This document shows, piece after piece, positions 54,752 through 62,997 of a stretch of DNA of 64,000 nt. The notes beneath the pieces were generated by a model. That model did no database searches. It was not told the origin of the DNA and saw only the letters and a program-made list of their open reading frames with translations. Positions within the stretch are counted from its first letter, which is position 1, and the number at the start of each line of letters is the position of its first letter. Origin of the DNA: Pseudomonas nicosulfuronedens (lineage in GTDB: Bacteria > Pseudomonadota > Gammaproteobacteria > Pseudomonadales > Pseudomonadaceae). The position numbers were made by a program, and so were the translations under genes. Where the stretch lies: NCBI RefSeq assembly GCF_005877905.1, contig NZ_SWDV01000004.1, positions 186,001-250,000 of the forward strand, written 5' to 3'.

Positions 54752-55930
54752 ATGACGTTGAACCTGCCGACGCTGGTAGTCGTCGACCTCTACGTGCTGA
54801 CCCTGGTCGGCGTGCTGATGGCTTTCGCCTGGCACAGCGGTCGACGCGATCACACGCTGGGCTTCATGAGTGTCGCGCTGTTGCTGGGCGCTATCGGCAC
54901 TTTCCTGGCCACGCTGCGTGGCATGGGCATCGACTGGTTGCCGATCCTGGTCGGTAACGTGGTCCTGCATCTCTCCTCGGCGATGACCTGGACTTCCATG
55001 CGCGTCTTCACTGGACGCAAGCCGCATTGGCCATTGATCGGAGCGGGCGCGGCGCTCTGGGCACTGCTGTGCCTGGTTCCGCCGTTCTATGAATCCCTGG
55101 CGGCGCGCATCGCGGTCAGTACGGGCATCACGGTCATCTATTGCATCGCAGCTATCAGCGAGTTGTGGCGGGACCGCCGGAAACTCGATGTGGAGCTCAA
55201 GCCGACGCTGGCATTGTTGCTGTTCCATACCCTCGTTTATTCGGTGCGCCTAGTGGTCGACCGTGGCATGCCGTTCGAGAGCGTGGCCAACAACGGCCAG
55301 GGCTCGACCTTCTTCACCTTCCTGGTCTTCGAGACCATGTTGTTTGCCATCGGCATCGCCTTCGCGACCCTGGCGATGGTCAAGGAGCGCGCCGAGCTGC
55401 AGTTCCGCAGCGCCGCCCTGAGCGATCCGCTGACCGGCGTGGGCAACCGCCGGGCGTTCATGGAAACCGGTGAGCGCCTGCTGCGCCTGTGTGCCGAACG
55501 GGGCGAGCAGGCCTCGCTGCTGCTCTGCGACCTGGACAACTTCAAGCGCCTCAACGATTCCTTCGGCCATCCGGCGGGCGACCGCGTGCTGGTGGAGTTC
55601 AGCCGCATCACCGCCTCGCGGATGCGCAAGCACGATCAGTTCGCCCGCATCGGTGGGGAAGAGTTCGCCTGCCTGCTGGTGGGTGCCGATACCGAAGGGG
55701 CGTGCCAGGTGGCGGAGCGGGTGCGCCGTGAATTCGCCGAGCTGCCATTCATGGCTGAGGGCCAATTGAGCGTGAGTATCGGCATCGCCACCAGCCGCGA
55801 GGCCGGGCACGACCTGTTGCGCCTTCTCTCGCTGGCCGACCAGGCGCTCTACGCCGCCAAGGCCAAGGGCCGCAACCGGATCGAGCTCGCCGCACCGGAG
55901 CCGGGAACCGACCGACGTCCGCGGACATAA
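54752..55930 (+). CDS. Membrane diguanylate cyclase (GGDEF)
   Basis: 392 aa from ATG 54752. About six hydrophobic helices (residues 5-220) form a sensor-like membrane domain, followed by a GGDEF domain: DPLTGVGNRRAFMETG, LLCDLDNFKRLNDSFGHPAGDRVL and the active site GGEEF. An inhibitory I-site RKHD precedes GGEEF by five residues. Both motifs are intact, so it should make c-di-GMP with product feedback. Confidence 0.93.
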   Translation: MTLNLPTLVVVDLYVLTLVGVLMAFAWHSGRRDHTLGFMSVALLLGAIGTFLATLRGMGIDWLPILVGNVVLHLSSAMTWTSMRVFTGRKPHWPLIGAGAALWALLCLVPPFYESLAARIAVSTGITVIYCIAAISELWRDRRKLDVELKPTLALLLFHTLVYSVRLVVDRGMPFESVANNGQGSTFFTFLVFETMLFAIGIAFATLAMVKERAELQFRSAALSDPLTGVGNRRAFMETGERLLRLCAERGEQASLLLCDLDNFKRLNDSFGHPAGDRVLVEFSRITASRMRKHDQFARIGGEEFACLLVGADTEGACQVAERVRREFAELPFMAEGQLSVSIGIATSREAGHDLLRLLSLADQALYAAKAKGRNRIELAAPEPGTDRRPRT

Positions 55931-55991
55931 GCCACGGCGTCGGTGCTTTCGCGGTAGACTTGCCGCCTTCGAAAATTCGCCGGGAACGCCC

Positions 55992-56531
55992 ATGGCCCTG
56001 TCCGCCACGCCCTACAAAGCCGATATCAGCCTGACCGACCTCGACCGTGGGGTCTACGAGACCCTGCGCTTCACCGTCGCCCGCCATCCCTCGGAAACCG
56101 AGGAGCGCCTGGCGGTGCGCCTGCTCGCCTATGTCATCTGGTACAACGAGCAGCTGGCTTTCGGACGCGGCCTGTCGGACGTAGAAGAACCCTCGCTCTG
56201 GGAGAAGAGCCTGGACGATCGCGTACTGCACTGGATCGAGGTTGGCCAGCCCGACGCCGAGCGCCTGACCTGGTGCTCGCGCCGCTGCGAGAAGCTGACC
56301 CTGGTCGCCTACGGCAACCTGCGCGTGTGGACTACCAAGGTGCTCGACAGCGTGCGCCACTTGAAGAACCTCAACGTCGTCGCCATGCCCCAGGAAGCGC
56401 TGGAAGAAATCTCCCGCGACCTGCCTCGCTCGATCAACTGGACCGTGATGATCAGCGAAGGGACCATCTTCGTCACCGACGAGCGTGGCCAGCACGAGCT
56501 GCAAGTGGAGTGGCTGATGGGCGAGCGTTAA
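55992..56531 (+). CDS. YaeQ family protein
   Basis: 179 aa, full length. MALSATPYKADISLTDLDRGVYETLRFTVARHPSETEERLAVRLLAY and SLWEKSLDDRVLHWIEVGQPDAERL are YaeQ signatures (PD-(D/E)xK nuclease-like fold). Function uncertain. It lies 67 bp upstream of recJ. Confidence 0.93.
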   Translation: MALSATPYKADISLTDLDRGVYETLRFTVARHPSETEERLAVRLLAYVIWYNEQLAFGRGLSDVEEPSLWEKSLDDRVLHWIEVGQPDAERLTWCSRRCEKLTLVAYGNLRVWTTKVLDSVRHLKNLNVVAMPQEALEEISRDLPRSINWTVMISEGTIFVTDERGQHELQVEWLMGER

Positions 56532-56598
56532 TCGGCAGCTTCACCCGCTGTAACCAGGGCGCCGGGATCGGCGCCTGAATGAATCGACTGGAACACCC

Positions 56599-58314
56599 AT
56601 GCGCATCGAATCCCGCCCGCTCCCGCAAACCCTGCCCAACCTGGGCGACCTGCCGCCGCTGCTGACCCGTCTCTACGCCGCCCGTGGTGTACAGAGCGCC
56701 GAAGAGCTGGACAAGGGGCTGGCGCGGCTGATCCCGTACCAGCAGCTCAAGGGCGTGGACGCGGCGGTGGAACTGCTGGTTGATGCACTGGAGAAGGGCC
56801 AGCGGATTCTCTACGTCGGCGACTTCGACGCCGACGGCGCCACTGCCAGCAGCGTCGGCGTGCTGGCTCTGCGCATGCTCGGCGCGGCCTGGGTCGACTA
56901 TCTCGTCCCCAACCGTTTCGAGTACGGCTACGGCTTGACCCCGGAAATCGTCGCCGTGGCGCTGGAGAAGCGCCCGGACCTGCTGGTCACCGTCGACAAC
57001 GGTATCTCCAGCATCGATGGCGTCGCCGCCGCCAAGGCCGCTGGCCTGCGTGTGCTGGTCACCGACCATCACTTGCCGGGGCATGAGCTGCCGGCCGCCG
57101 ACGCCATCGTCAACCCGAACCAGCCCGGCTGCGACTTCCCCAGCAAGGCCATGGCCGGTGTCGGTGTGATCTTCTACGTCATGCTCGCCCTGCGCGCTCG
57201 CCTGCGCGAGCGCGGCTGGTTCTCCGCACGCGGCATCGCCGAGCCGAACCTCGCCGAACTGCTCGACCTGGTGTCCCTGGGCAGCGTCGCGGACGTGGTA
57301 CCACTGGACGCCAACAACCGCATCCTGGTGCACCAGGGCCTCGCTCGCATCCGTGCCGGCCGAGCCCGCCCTGGCCTGCGGGCGCTGCTGGAGGTCGCCG
57401 GGCGCGATTGCCGGCGGATCACCTCCACGGACCTGGGCTTCATCCTCGGCCCTCGCCTGAACGCCGCCGGCCGACTGGACGACATGTCCCTGGGGATCGA
57501 GCTGCTGCTCTGCGACGACGAAAGCGTCGCCCGTGACATGGCGGTGCAGCTCGACCAGCTCAACCAGGATCGCAAGGCCATTGAGCAGGGCATGCAGCGC
57601 GAAGCACTGGCCCAGCTCAAGGAATTGCCGGTGGAGGAGATGCCTTTCGGCCTGTGCCTGTTCGACCCGGAATGGCACCAGGGTGTGATCGGTATCCTCG
57701 CCTCCCGCCTGAAGGAGCGTTACCACCGCCCGACCATCGCCTTCGCCGATGCCGGCGATGGCACGCTCAAGGGCTCGGCGCGTTCGGTGCCGGGATTCCA
57801 TATTCGCGACGCACTGGATGCCGTGGCCGCCCGCCATTCGGGGCTGATCAGCAAGTTCGGCGGCCATGCCATGGCCGCCGGCCTGTCACTGCCGCAGGAG
57901 AACTTCGGCGCCTTCGCCGCCGCCTTCGATGCCGAGGTGCGCCGCCAGCTGGACGAGGAAGACCTCACCGGTCGCCTGCTCTCCGATGGCCAGTTGGGCG
58001 CCGAGGAGTTCCACCTGGAGCTGGCCCGCGCCCTGCGCCAGGCCGGTCCCTGGGGCCAGCACTTCCCCGAGCCGCTGTTCCACGGCATCTTCCAGATCGT
58101 CCAGCAGCGCGTGGTCGGCGAACGTCACCTGAAGCTGGTGCTCAAGACCGAATGCGGCTCGCTGCAGCTGGACGCCATCGCCTTCAACATCGACCGCGAA
58201 ATCTGGCCAAACCCCACCGTGCGCTGGGCGGAAGTGGCCTACAAGCTGGACGTCAACGAGTTCCGTGGCAACGAGACCGTGCAGTTGATGGTGGCGCATA
58301 TCGCGCCACGTTGA
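56599..58314 (+). CDS. recJ: Single-stranded-DNA-specific exonuclease RecJ
   Basis: 5'-3' ssDNA exonuclease of recombination and mismatch repair. 571 aa. DHH-superfamily motifs: GDFDADGATA with D75, D77 and D79; DHH at D156-H157-H158; later SLGSVADVVPLD and the DHHA1 block KFGGHAMAAGLSL. The C-terminal OB fold ends near HIAPR. Complete. Confidence 0.97.
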   Translation: MRIESRPLPQTLPNLGDLPPLLTRLYAARGVQSAEELDKGLARLIPYQQLKGVDAAVELLVDALEKGQRILYVGDFDADGATASSVGVLALRMLGAAWVDYLVPNRFEYGYGLTPEIVAVALEKRPDLLVTVDNGISSIDGVAAAKAAGLRVLVTDHHLPGHELPAADAIVNPNQPGCDFPSKAMAGVGVIFYVMLALRARLRERGWFSARGIAEPNLAELLDLVSLGSVADVVPLDANNRILVHQGLARIRAGRARPGLRALLEVAGRDCRRITSTDLGFILGPRLNAAGRLDDMSLGIELLLCDDESVARDMAVQLDQLNQDRKAIEQGMQREALAQLKELPVEEMPFGLCLFDPEWHQGVIGILASRLKERYHRPTIAFADAGDGTLKGSARSVPGFHIRDALDAVAARHSGLISKFGGHAMAAGLSLPQENFGAFAAAFDAEVRRQLDEEDLTGRLLSDGQLGAEEFHLELARALRQAGPWGQHFPEPLFHGIFQIVQQRVVGERHLKLVLKTECGSLQLDAIAFNIDREIWPNPTVRWAEVAYKLDVNEFRGNETVQLMVAHIAPR

Positions 58315-58401
58315 GAGGGCTTCAGGTCTGCGCGCTCACTGGCACAGGCAGGAACATCTGTCTGCTACTGAAAATCCGTGCCTGGGATCCCCCTCTCCCC
58401 G

Positions 58402-58497
58402 CCCTCTCCCTGAAGGGAGAGGGAGCCGCTCGGTATGGCCGGGAGGTACGGCGTTCCGCTTGCTGCCGTTCAGTCCCCTCTCCCTTCAGGGAGAGGG
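58402..58497. repeat. Pair of CCCTCTCCCT hairpins in opposite orientation
   Basis: Two hairpins: 58402-58423 (CCCTCTCCCT-GA-AGGGAGAGGG) and 58476-58497 (CCCTCTCCCT-TC-AGGGAGAGGG), reverse complements of one another, plus further CCCTCTCC/GGGAGAGGG flanks. They fill the 229-bp recJ-to-58544 gap between convergent genes and may end both transcripts. Confidence 0.75.
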
Positions 58498-58543
58498 TTA
58501 GGGAGAGGGCCGATTCTTGCGCCGAGCTATCTCGTTGCGAAGC

Positions 58544-58867
58544 TCAGATGCCTTTGATCTCGCTCGGCTCGACCTCGACCTGATAGCCCGGCCCGACATC
58601 GAAGAGGATGTAGAAGTCCTCGGTAGGGCGCTTGAAGGTCAGGCTGGAGTCCGCCCCCAGCTTGCCGGGCATCAGCATCTTGTTGTCGGCGGCGCTCATC
58701 ACGTCCAGCGTCACTCCCGGGGCGTCGCTGCCGTCGGTGAAGCCGCCGACGCAGCGGATGGTCTCGGCATCCAGCGCGGTGCATTCGCAGAAGGGGGCGT
58801 GTGCCAGGGCACTGACGCTGACGGCGAGGCCGAGCAGCGCGGTGGCGGTTTGCAGGATCGCTTTCAT
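58544..58867 (-). CDS. Small periplasmic protein, FpvJ-like
   Basis: 107 aa from ATG 58867, overlapping the stop of the upstream gene (ATGA). Signal peptide (KAILQTATALLGLAVSVSALA), then HAPFCECTALDAETIRCVGGFTDGSDAPG with three Cys and a conserved-looking DVMSAADNKMLMPGKLG. Third gene of a PepSY / unknown / small periplasmic operon, matching the order fpvG-fpvH-fpvJ (P. aeruginosa PA2403-2405). The assignment is by layout and size, not alignment. Confidence 0.65.
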   Translation of the reverse strand: MKAILQTATALLGLAVSVSALAHAPFCECTALDAETIRCVGGFTDGSDAPGVTLDVMSAADNKMLMPGKLGADSSLTFKRPTEDFYILFDVGPGYQVEVEPSEIKGI

Positions 58868-59388
58868 CAAGGGCTCCGGGTCTTTTCCAGCCACGCCACC
58901 AGCGTCGGCGAGGCCTTGTCGAGGGGAATCTGCGTCTGGTGCACGGCGCCGTCCCAGCCTTCCACCGTCAGCCAGAGCTGGTCGCTCGGGGTGACGCGGG
59001 CCGGGATCGTGACCTCGGCGAACAACTGGTGCGGCGTGCCGGAGAACAGCCCGCCGGCCGCCCGCAGGCTGCGCGGCTCGCCAATGCGCAGGTAGGCAGC
59101 TTTCACCTGTGGATAACAGCTGTCGCAGAAGGCCAGGGTGAACGCCTTGACGAAGCCTGCGCGGCCTTCGTCTTCCGGATCGCCCACCTCCCATTCGGCC
59201 ATGCGCGCGGTCCAGGGGCCGACCTGCAGGTTGCCGATCTCGCGCTCGCCCAGGCCACGCAGGCCTCGGTCCAGCTTCGCTTCGTGGAAGTAGTGGGGCA
59301 TGAAGCCCAGCGGGATCAGCACCAGCAGGGCGCTGAGGTGGAATCGCCAGCGCAGCCACTGGCGGCGCAGTTTGCTGTGGCCGCTCAT
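58867..59388 (-). CDS. Membrane-anchored protein, FpvH-like
   Basis: 173 aa. One N-terminal helix (FHLSALLVLIPLGFMPHYF) and a periplasmic domain with a Cys pair in FCDSCYPQVKAAY (a CxxC, ~residues 88-91), suitable for redox or metal work. Overlaps both neighbours by 4 bp. Second gene of the fpvGHJ-like operon; molecular role unknown. Confidence 0.65.
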   Translation of the reverse strand: MSGHSKLRRQWLRWRFHLSALLVLIPLGFMPHYFHEAKLDRGLRGLGEREIGNLQVGPWTARMAEWEVGDPEDEGRAGFVKAFTLAFCDSCYPQVKAAYLRIGEPRSLRAAGGLFSGTPHQLFAEVTIPARVTPSDQLWLTVEGWDGAVHQTQIPLDKASPTLVAWLEKTRSP

Positions 59389-60569
59389 TGGCTGGTCTCC
59401 GGGGTGGCCGCGACGGTGATCCGCTCACGGGCCTTCTGCTTCTTCAGTTCCTTGGCGGTGGCGATCAGGGTGCGCTTGCTCCAGATCATCAGGCCGCTGA
59501 GCACCATCATGCTGAGGATCAGGCCGAACACGAACCAGATCAGCTTGACCCACACGCCGCCGAAATCGCCGGTGTGCAGCGGGCGCATGGACTCGGTGAC
59601 GAACTCCAGGCCCGAGCGGTCGCCCAGCAGGCGGGTCGAGGCCACGCTGCCGTCGTAGGGGTTCACCTGGGCGCTTTCGAACATCAGCGGGTACCAGGCC
59701 TTGCCGAAGATGGTCACGGGATCGTAGGCGCTGGAGGGCAGGCGGAAGAAGGTCGGCTCCAGGCCGGGAATTCGCTGCTGGGCGGCGAGCACGGCGGCGT
59801 CCAGGCCGATTCGCGGTGGTGCCTTGCCGTCGGCGCTCAGGGGAATGCTGTCGCGCTGAATGATGGTCGGCACGCCTTCGCTGGAGATGGAAATGGCGTT
59901 GTCGTAGAGCACCGCCTGGATCAGGAACCAGGTACCGGTGATGGAGATCACCGCGATGAACCAGATCGACCAGATACCCATCAGCCGGTGCACGTCGCCC
60001 CAGAAGATGCGCGCACCCTGGCGCAGGCGCAGCGTCGGCTTGAGGAAGCCGCGCCAGAAACGCTTGTACACCACCAGCCCGGTGACCAGCGAGGCGAGCA
60101 TCGGCAGGCCGAGCAGCGAAACCAGGTACCAGCCCCAGCTGAAGCCATGGGTGAAGGGCACCAGCCACCAGCCGTGCAGCGCGCGGGTGAACTGGCGGAA
60201 GTCGAAGAGTGGCACCTTGCCCTGGATGACGCCGGTATAGGGGTTCACGTAGAGCGCGGCGCTGGAGCTGTCGGGGTAGGTGACGCGCGCCAGCAGGGCG
60301 AAATGCGATTCGCTCGGCGCACTGAGCATGTGCACGGCCGCTTGCGGCTGTTGCTGTGCGACGGCTGCCAGCACCTGGTCGTAACCCAGACGCGGAGTTT
60401 CGTCGTCCGGCGCATTGGCGCGTACGGCTGGGTCCACCAGCCAGACGATCTCCTGGCTCACCGTGGCCAGGGTGCCGGTGATGCACACCAGGAACACGAA
60501 GAACCAGATGGGCAGCGCCAGCCAGCTATGAACCAGGAACCAGAGCCTGGAGCGGGATTTCTTGGACAT
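59385..60569 (-). CDS. PepSY-domain inner membrane reductase-like protein, FpvG-like
   Basis: 394 aa PepSY_TM family. Four hydrophobic helices: WFFVFLVCITGTLATVSQEI (with HSWLALP before it), WYLVSLLGLPMLASLVTGLVVY, IWFIAVISITGTWFLI and VWVKLIWFVFGLILSMMVLSGLMIW. Heme- or metal-ligand-type His occur in TRALHGWWLVPFTHGF, DVHRLMGIW and SMRPLHTGDFGG. PepSY periplasmic loops lie between helices. P. aeruginosa FpvG of this family reduces ferri-pyoverdine in the periplasm. First gene of the operon. Confidence 0.85.
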   Translation of the reverse strand: MSKKSRSRLWFLVHSWLALPIWFFVFLVCITGTLATVSQEIVWLVDPAVRANAPDDETPRLGYDQVLAAVAQQQPQAAVHMLSAPSESHFALLARVTYPDSSSAALYVNPYTGVIQGKVPLFDFRQFTRALHGWWLVPFTHGFSWGWYLVSLLGLPMLASLVTGLVVYKRFWRGFLKPTLRLRQGARIFWGDVHRLMGIWSIWFIAVISITGTWFLIQAVLYDNAISISSEGVPTIIQRDSIPLSADGKAPPRIGLDAAVLAAQQRIPGLEPTFFRLPSSAYDPVTIFGKAWYPLMFESAQVNPYDGSVASTRLLGDRSGLEFVTESMRPLHTGDFGGVWVKLIWFVFGLILSMMVLSGLMIWSKRTLIATAKELKKQKARERITVAATPETSQ

Positions 60570-60858
60570 GGGGAATCACGGCCACGCAAGGAAAAAGACC
60601 AATGAAAGAGCCCCCGCCGGACGAGGCCGGCGAGGCGCGAAGACACCAAGGAGCAGCGGTGTTCTAGGAGTAAGGACGGATGAGATCGAAAAACCGGCCA
60701 TGTGCAGTTGCAAATAAATGTTTCGGAGCGGCTTTTCGCGTCTTTTCCATTTCTTTACACATTTTCGGTGCGCGTTTTTGCCGGCTCATCCGTCTTGTAT
60801 GTGAAAGCGATCGATTCGCAACGGAAGCGAACCTCAGCCCAACAACAGGAGAACCCGC
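60570..60858. other. 289-bp divergent promoter region
   Basis: Between the PepSY operon and the 60859 gene. AT-rich near 60705-60780. I looked for a 19-bp Fur box and did not find a convincing match; GCAAATAAATG at 60709-60719 is only weakly similar. No gene seen. Confidence 0.7.
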
Positions 60859-61476
60859 ATGACCCACTACCTTCGCCAGCTCACGCTGCTGGCCGTGGCG
60901 CTGAGCTGTGCGCCGCTGGCCAGCGCGGACTATCTGTGGCTGGAACGCGAAGCCGGCCAGAGCGCGAAAAGCTACTTCAGCGACCTGCAGCCGGGTGAGC
61001 GCCTGCCGGTGGCCCAGCTGCAGAACCCCCACGTCGTCCTGGGCGACGGCAAGACTGCGCCGATGAAGGCGGGCGTCGAGTCCTTCGAGATCGACAAGGC
61101 GCCGTCGGGTGACCTGCGCGCGGCCGCCCAGCGGGCCGAAGGCAGCACCCTGACCATCTATCAGGCCCGCGAGGGACGCACTGAAACCCGGGCGCAGAAT
61201 GATCTGGAGCTGGTGCCCACCACGCCCGGCGGCAACACCTTCGCCCTGCACTGGAAAGGCACTGTGGTGCCGGCCTCGCAGGTCAACGTGTACACCTCCG
61301 AGCAGTGGAGCCGCAGCCTGAAGCCGGCGACGGATGGCACCGTCACCCTGGCCACGCCGTTCCCGGCGCGCTACGTGCTGGAGGTTTCCGCCCAGGTCAA
61401 TGGCGGCGCCAGCGTCGATGGCAAGCGCTACGACAGCGTGATCCACGTTTCCACCCTGTCTTTCGAGGTGCGCTGA
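60859..61476 (+). CDS. Exported DUF4198-like protein
   Basis: 205 aa. Signal peptide (LTLLAVALSCAPLASA), then a beta-rich domain beginning ADYLWLEREAGQSAKSYFSDLQPGERLP; the C-terminal SVIHVSTLSFEVR resembles DUF4198/NikM-type periplasmic proteins, some of which are linked to Ni, Co or Fe transport. AGGAGA ribosome site. First gene of the plus-strand operon with the Fur-like protein and macAB. Confidence 0.75.
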   Translation: MTHYLRQLTLLAVALSCAPLASADYLWLEREAGQSAKSYFSDLQPGERLPVAQLQNPHVVLGDGKTAPMKAGVESFEIDKAPSGDLRAAAQRAEGSTLTIYQAREGRTETRAQNDLELVPTTPGGNTFALHWKGTVVPASQVNVYTSEQWSRSLKPATDGTVTLATPFPARYVLEVSAQVNGGASVDGKRYDSVIHVSTLSFEVR

Positions 61477-61477
61477 A

Positions 61478-61804
61478 ATGAGAGTCGCGATGAAAGTCAG
61501 TACCCCGGCACCGGTCCGCCCACGCCTGCCGCGCCCGGCGCGGCAACTGCTGGAGCACGCCGGCCTGCGCAGCAGCCTGCCGCGCCTGAACATCCTCGAT
61601 GCGCTGGTGATCTGCCGCAAGGCGACCGCCGTGGAGCTGCATGCCTACCTGGAGGAGCCGGGCCTGCCGATCTCCCTCAGCTGCGTCAGCCAGACCCTGC
61701 GCAGGCTACACCTCTCCGGCCTGCTGGAGCGTGACGAGAACAAGCGATACAGCCTGGCACCCGGAGCGGTGGCAGCCATGGGCAAGTCGAGCGGATTGCA
61801 CTGA
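61478..61804 (+). CDS. Fur-like DNA-binding-domain-only protein
   Basis: 108 aa. LLEHAGLRSSLPRLNILDALVICRKATAVELHAYLEEPGLPISLSCVSQTLRRLHLSGLLERDENKRYSL aligns in pattern with the Fur winged helix (AGLKVTLPRLKILE ... ATVYRVLNQF). It ends where the Fur dimerisation/metal domain would begin, and the usual Zn CxxC and HHDH sensor motifs are missing. So either a repressor working by other means or a partner protein. ATG 61478 is 1 bp after the upstream stop; ATG 61490 is the alternative. Confidence 0.75.
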   Translation: MRVAMKVSTPAPVRPRLPRPARQLLEHAGLRSSLPRLNILDALVICRKATAVELHAYLEEPGLPISLSCVSQTLRRLHLSGLLERDENKRYSLAPGAVAAMGKSSGLH

Positions 61805-61821
61805 CAGCAAGGATGTAGGGG

Positions 61822-62997
61822 ATGGGACGGGGGAAAAAGGGCCGCCTGCTGACGCTGGCGGCCCTGTTGGTCGTTGTGGGGGGAGGCTTGGTCTGGGCGT
61901 TCGGCCGCAATGGCGTGCAGTACCAGACCCAGCCAGTGGCGCGGGGGGATATCGAGGCGACGGTGAGTGCCATCGGCACGCTCCGACCGCGCACCCAGGT
62001 GGAAGTCGGCGTACGGGTGTCCGGGCAGATCGACCGCCTGCTGGTGAAAGCCGGGGATGTGGTGAAACAGGGCCAGTTGCTCGCCGAGATCGACCCGAGG
62101 ATTCCGCAGGCCACGGTGGATGCCGGCAAGGCACAGCTGGCCGACCTGCAGGCGCAGCTCGCCGAGCAGCGCGCGCAGCTGCAACTCGCCCAGCAGAAGC
62201 ACGGCCGCCAGCGCCAGATGTTCGCGGAGGGCTCCACACGCCTGGAGGACCTGCAGACGGCAGAGGCCGAGCAGAAGGTGTCTGCTGCACGCATCGACCA
62301 GTTGCAGGCGAAGATCCAGCAGACCCGATCGACCCTGAGCGCCGACCAGACCCAGCTGGACTACACCCGCGTCTACGCCCCCATCGCCGGTGCGGTGATC
62401 TCGGTGAAGGCCGAGCAGGGCCAGACTCTCAATGCCACCTACCAGACCCCGGCTATCCTGCGCATCGCCGACCTCTCGTCGATGACCGTCTGGACCGATG
62501 TATCCGAGGCCGATGTGGGGCGCGTGCGCGCCGGTATGCCGGTGCGCTTCACCACCTTGGGCGGCGATGGCCGCAGCTGGACTGGCACGGTGCGCCAGGT
62601 ACTGCCAGCGCCGGAAGAGCCCAAGACCGAGGACAGCGCTAGCAGCAGCCAGGCCAGCAGCGGCACCAGCAAGGTCGTGCTCTACACCGTGTTGTTCGAC
62701 GTGGACAACGCCGACGGCGCGCTGATGCCACAGATGACTGCCCAGGTCACCTTCGTCAACGCTGCCGCCAAGGGCGTACTTGCCGTACCGCTCACCGCGT
62801 TGGAAGCCCTGCCACAACAGCGCGGCATCTATCGCGCGCGGGTGCTCGATGGTTCCGGCAAGGCGCAGACCCGCGACGTACGCATCGGCGTGCGCAATCG
62901 GCTGCAGGGCGAGGTGCTCGAAGGTCTCGCCGAAGGCGACGAGCTGATACTCGGTGAGCTGACTGCCCAGGAAGGTCCGCGGAGATTCACCTGGTGA
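61822..62997 (+). CDS. macA: MacA-type periplasmic adaptor of a tripartite efflux pump
   Basis: 391 aa. N-terminal membrane anchor ([17 protein letters not shown]), biotinyl-lipoyl domain ([46 protein letters not shown]), a long coiled-coil hairpin (~95-175), and barrel domain ([43 protein letters not shown]). Both MacA (macrolide/peptide/heme efflux) and PvdR (pyoverdine export, also 391 aa) belong here; with the FpvGHJ-like operon nearby, PvdR-like recycling is attractive but not proved. Confidence 0.9.
   Translation: MGRGKKGRLLTLAALLVVVGGGLVWAFGRNGVQYQTQPVARGDIEATVSAIGTLRPRTQVEVGVRVSGQIDRLLVKAGDVVKQGQLLAEIDPRIPQATVDAGKAQLADLQAQLAEQRAQLQLAQQKHGRQRQMFAEGSTRLEDLQTAEAEQKVSAARIDQLQAKIQQTRSTLSADQTQLDYTRVYAPIAGAVISVKAEQGQTLNATYQTPAILRIADLSSMTVWTDVSEADVGRVRAGMPVRFTTLGGDGRSWTGTVRQVLPAPEEPKTEDSASSSQASSGTSKVVLYTVLFDVDNADGALMPQMTAQVTFVNAAAKGVLAVPLTALEALPQQRGIYRARVLDGSGKAQTRDVRIGVRNRLQGEVLEGLAEGDELILGELTAQEGPRRFTW

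Noticed and set aside
60570..60858. Fur box in the PepSY/DUF4198 divergent region
   Set aside because: No stretch matches the 19-bp consensus well enough; only weak AT-rich similarity.
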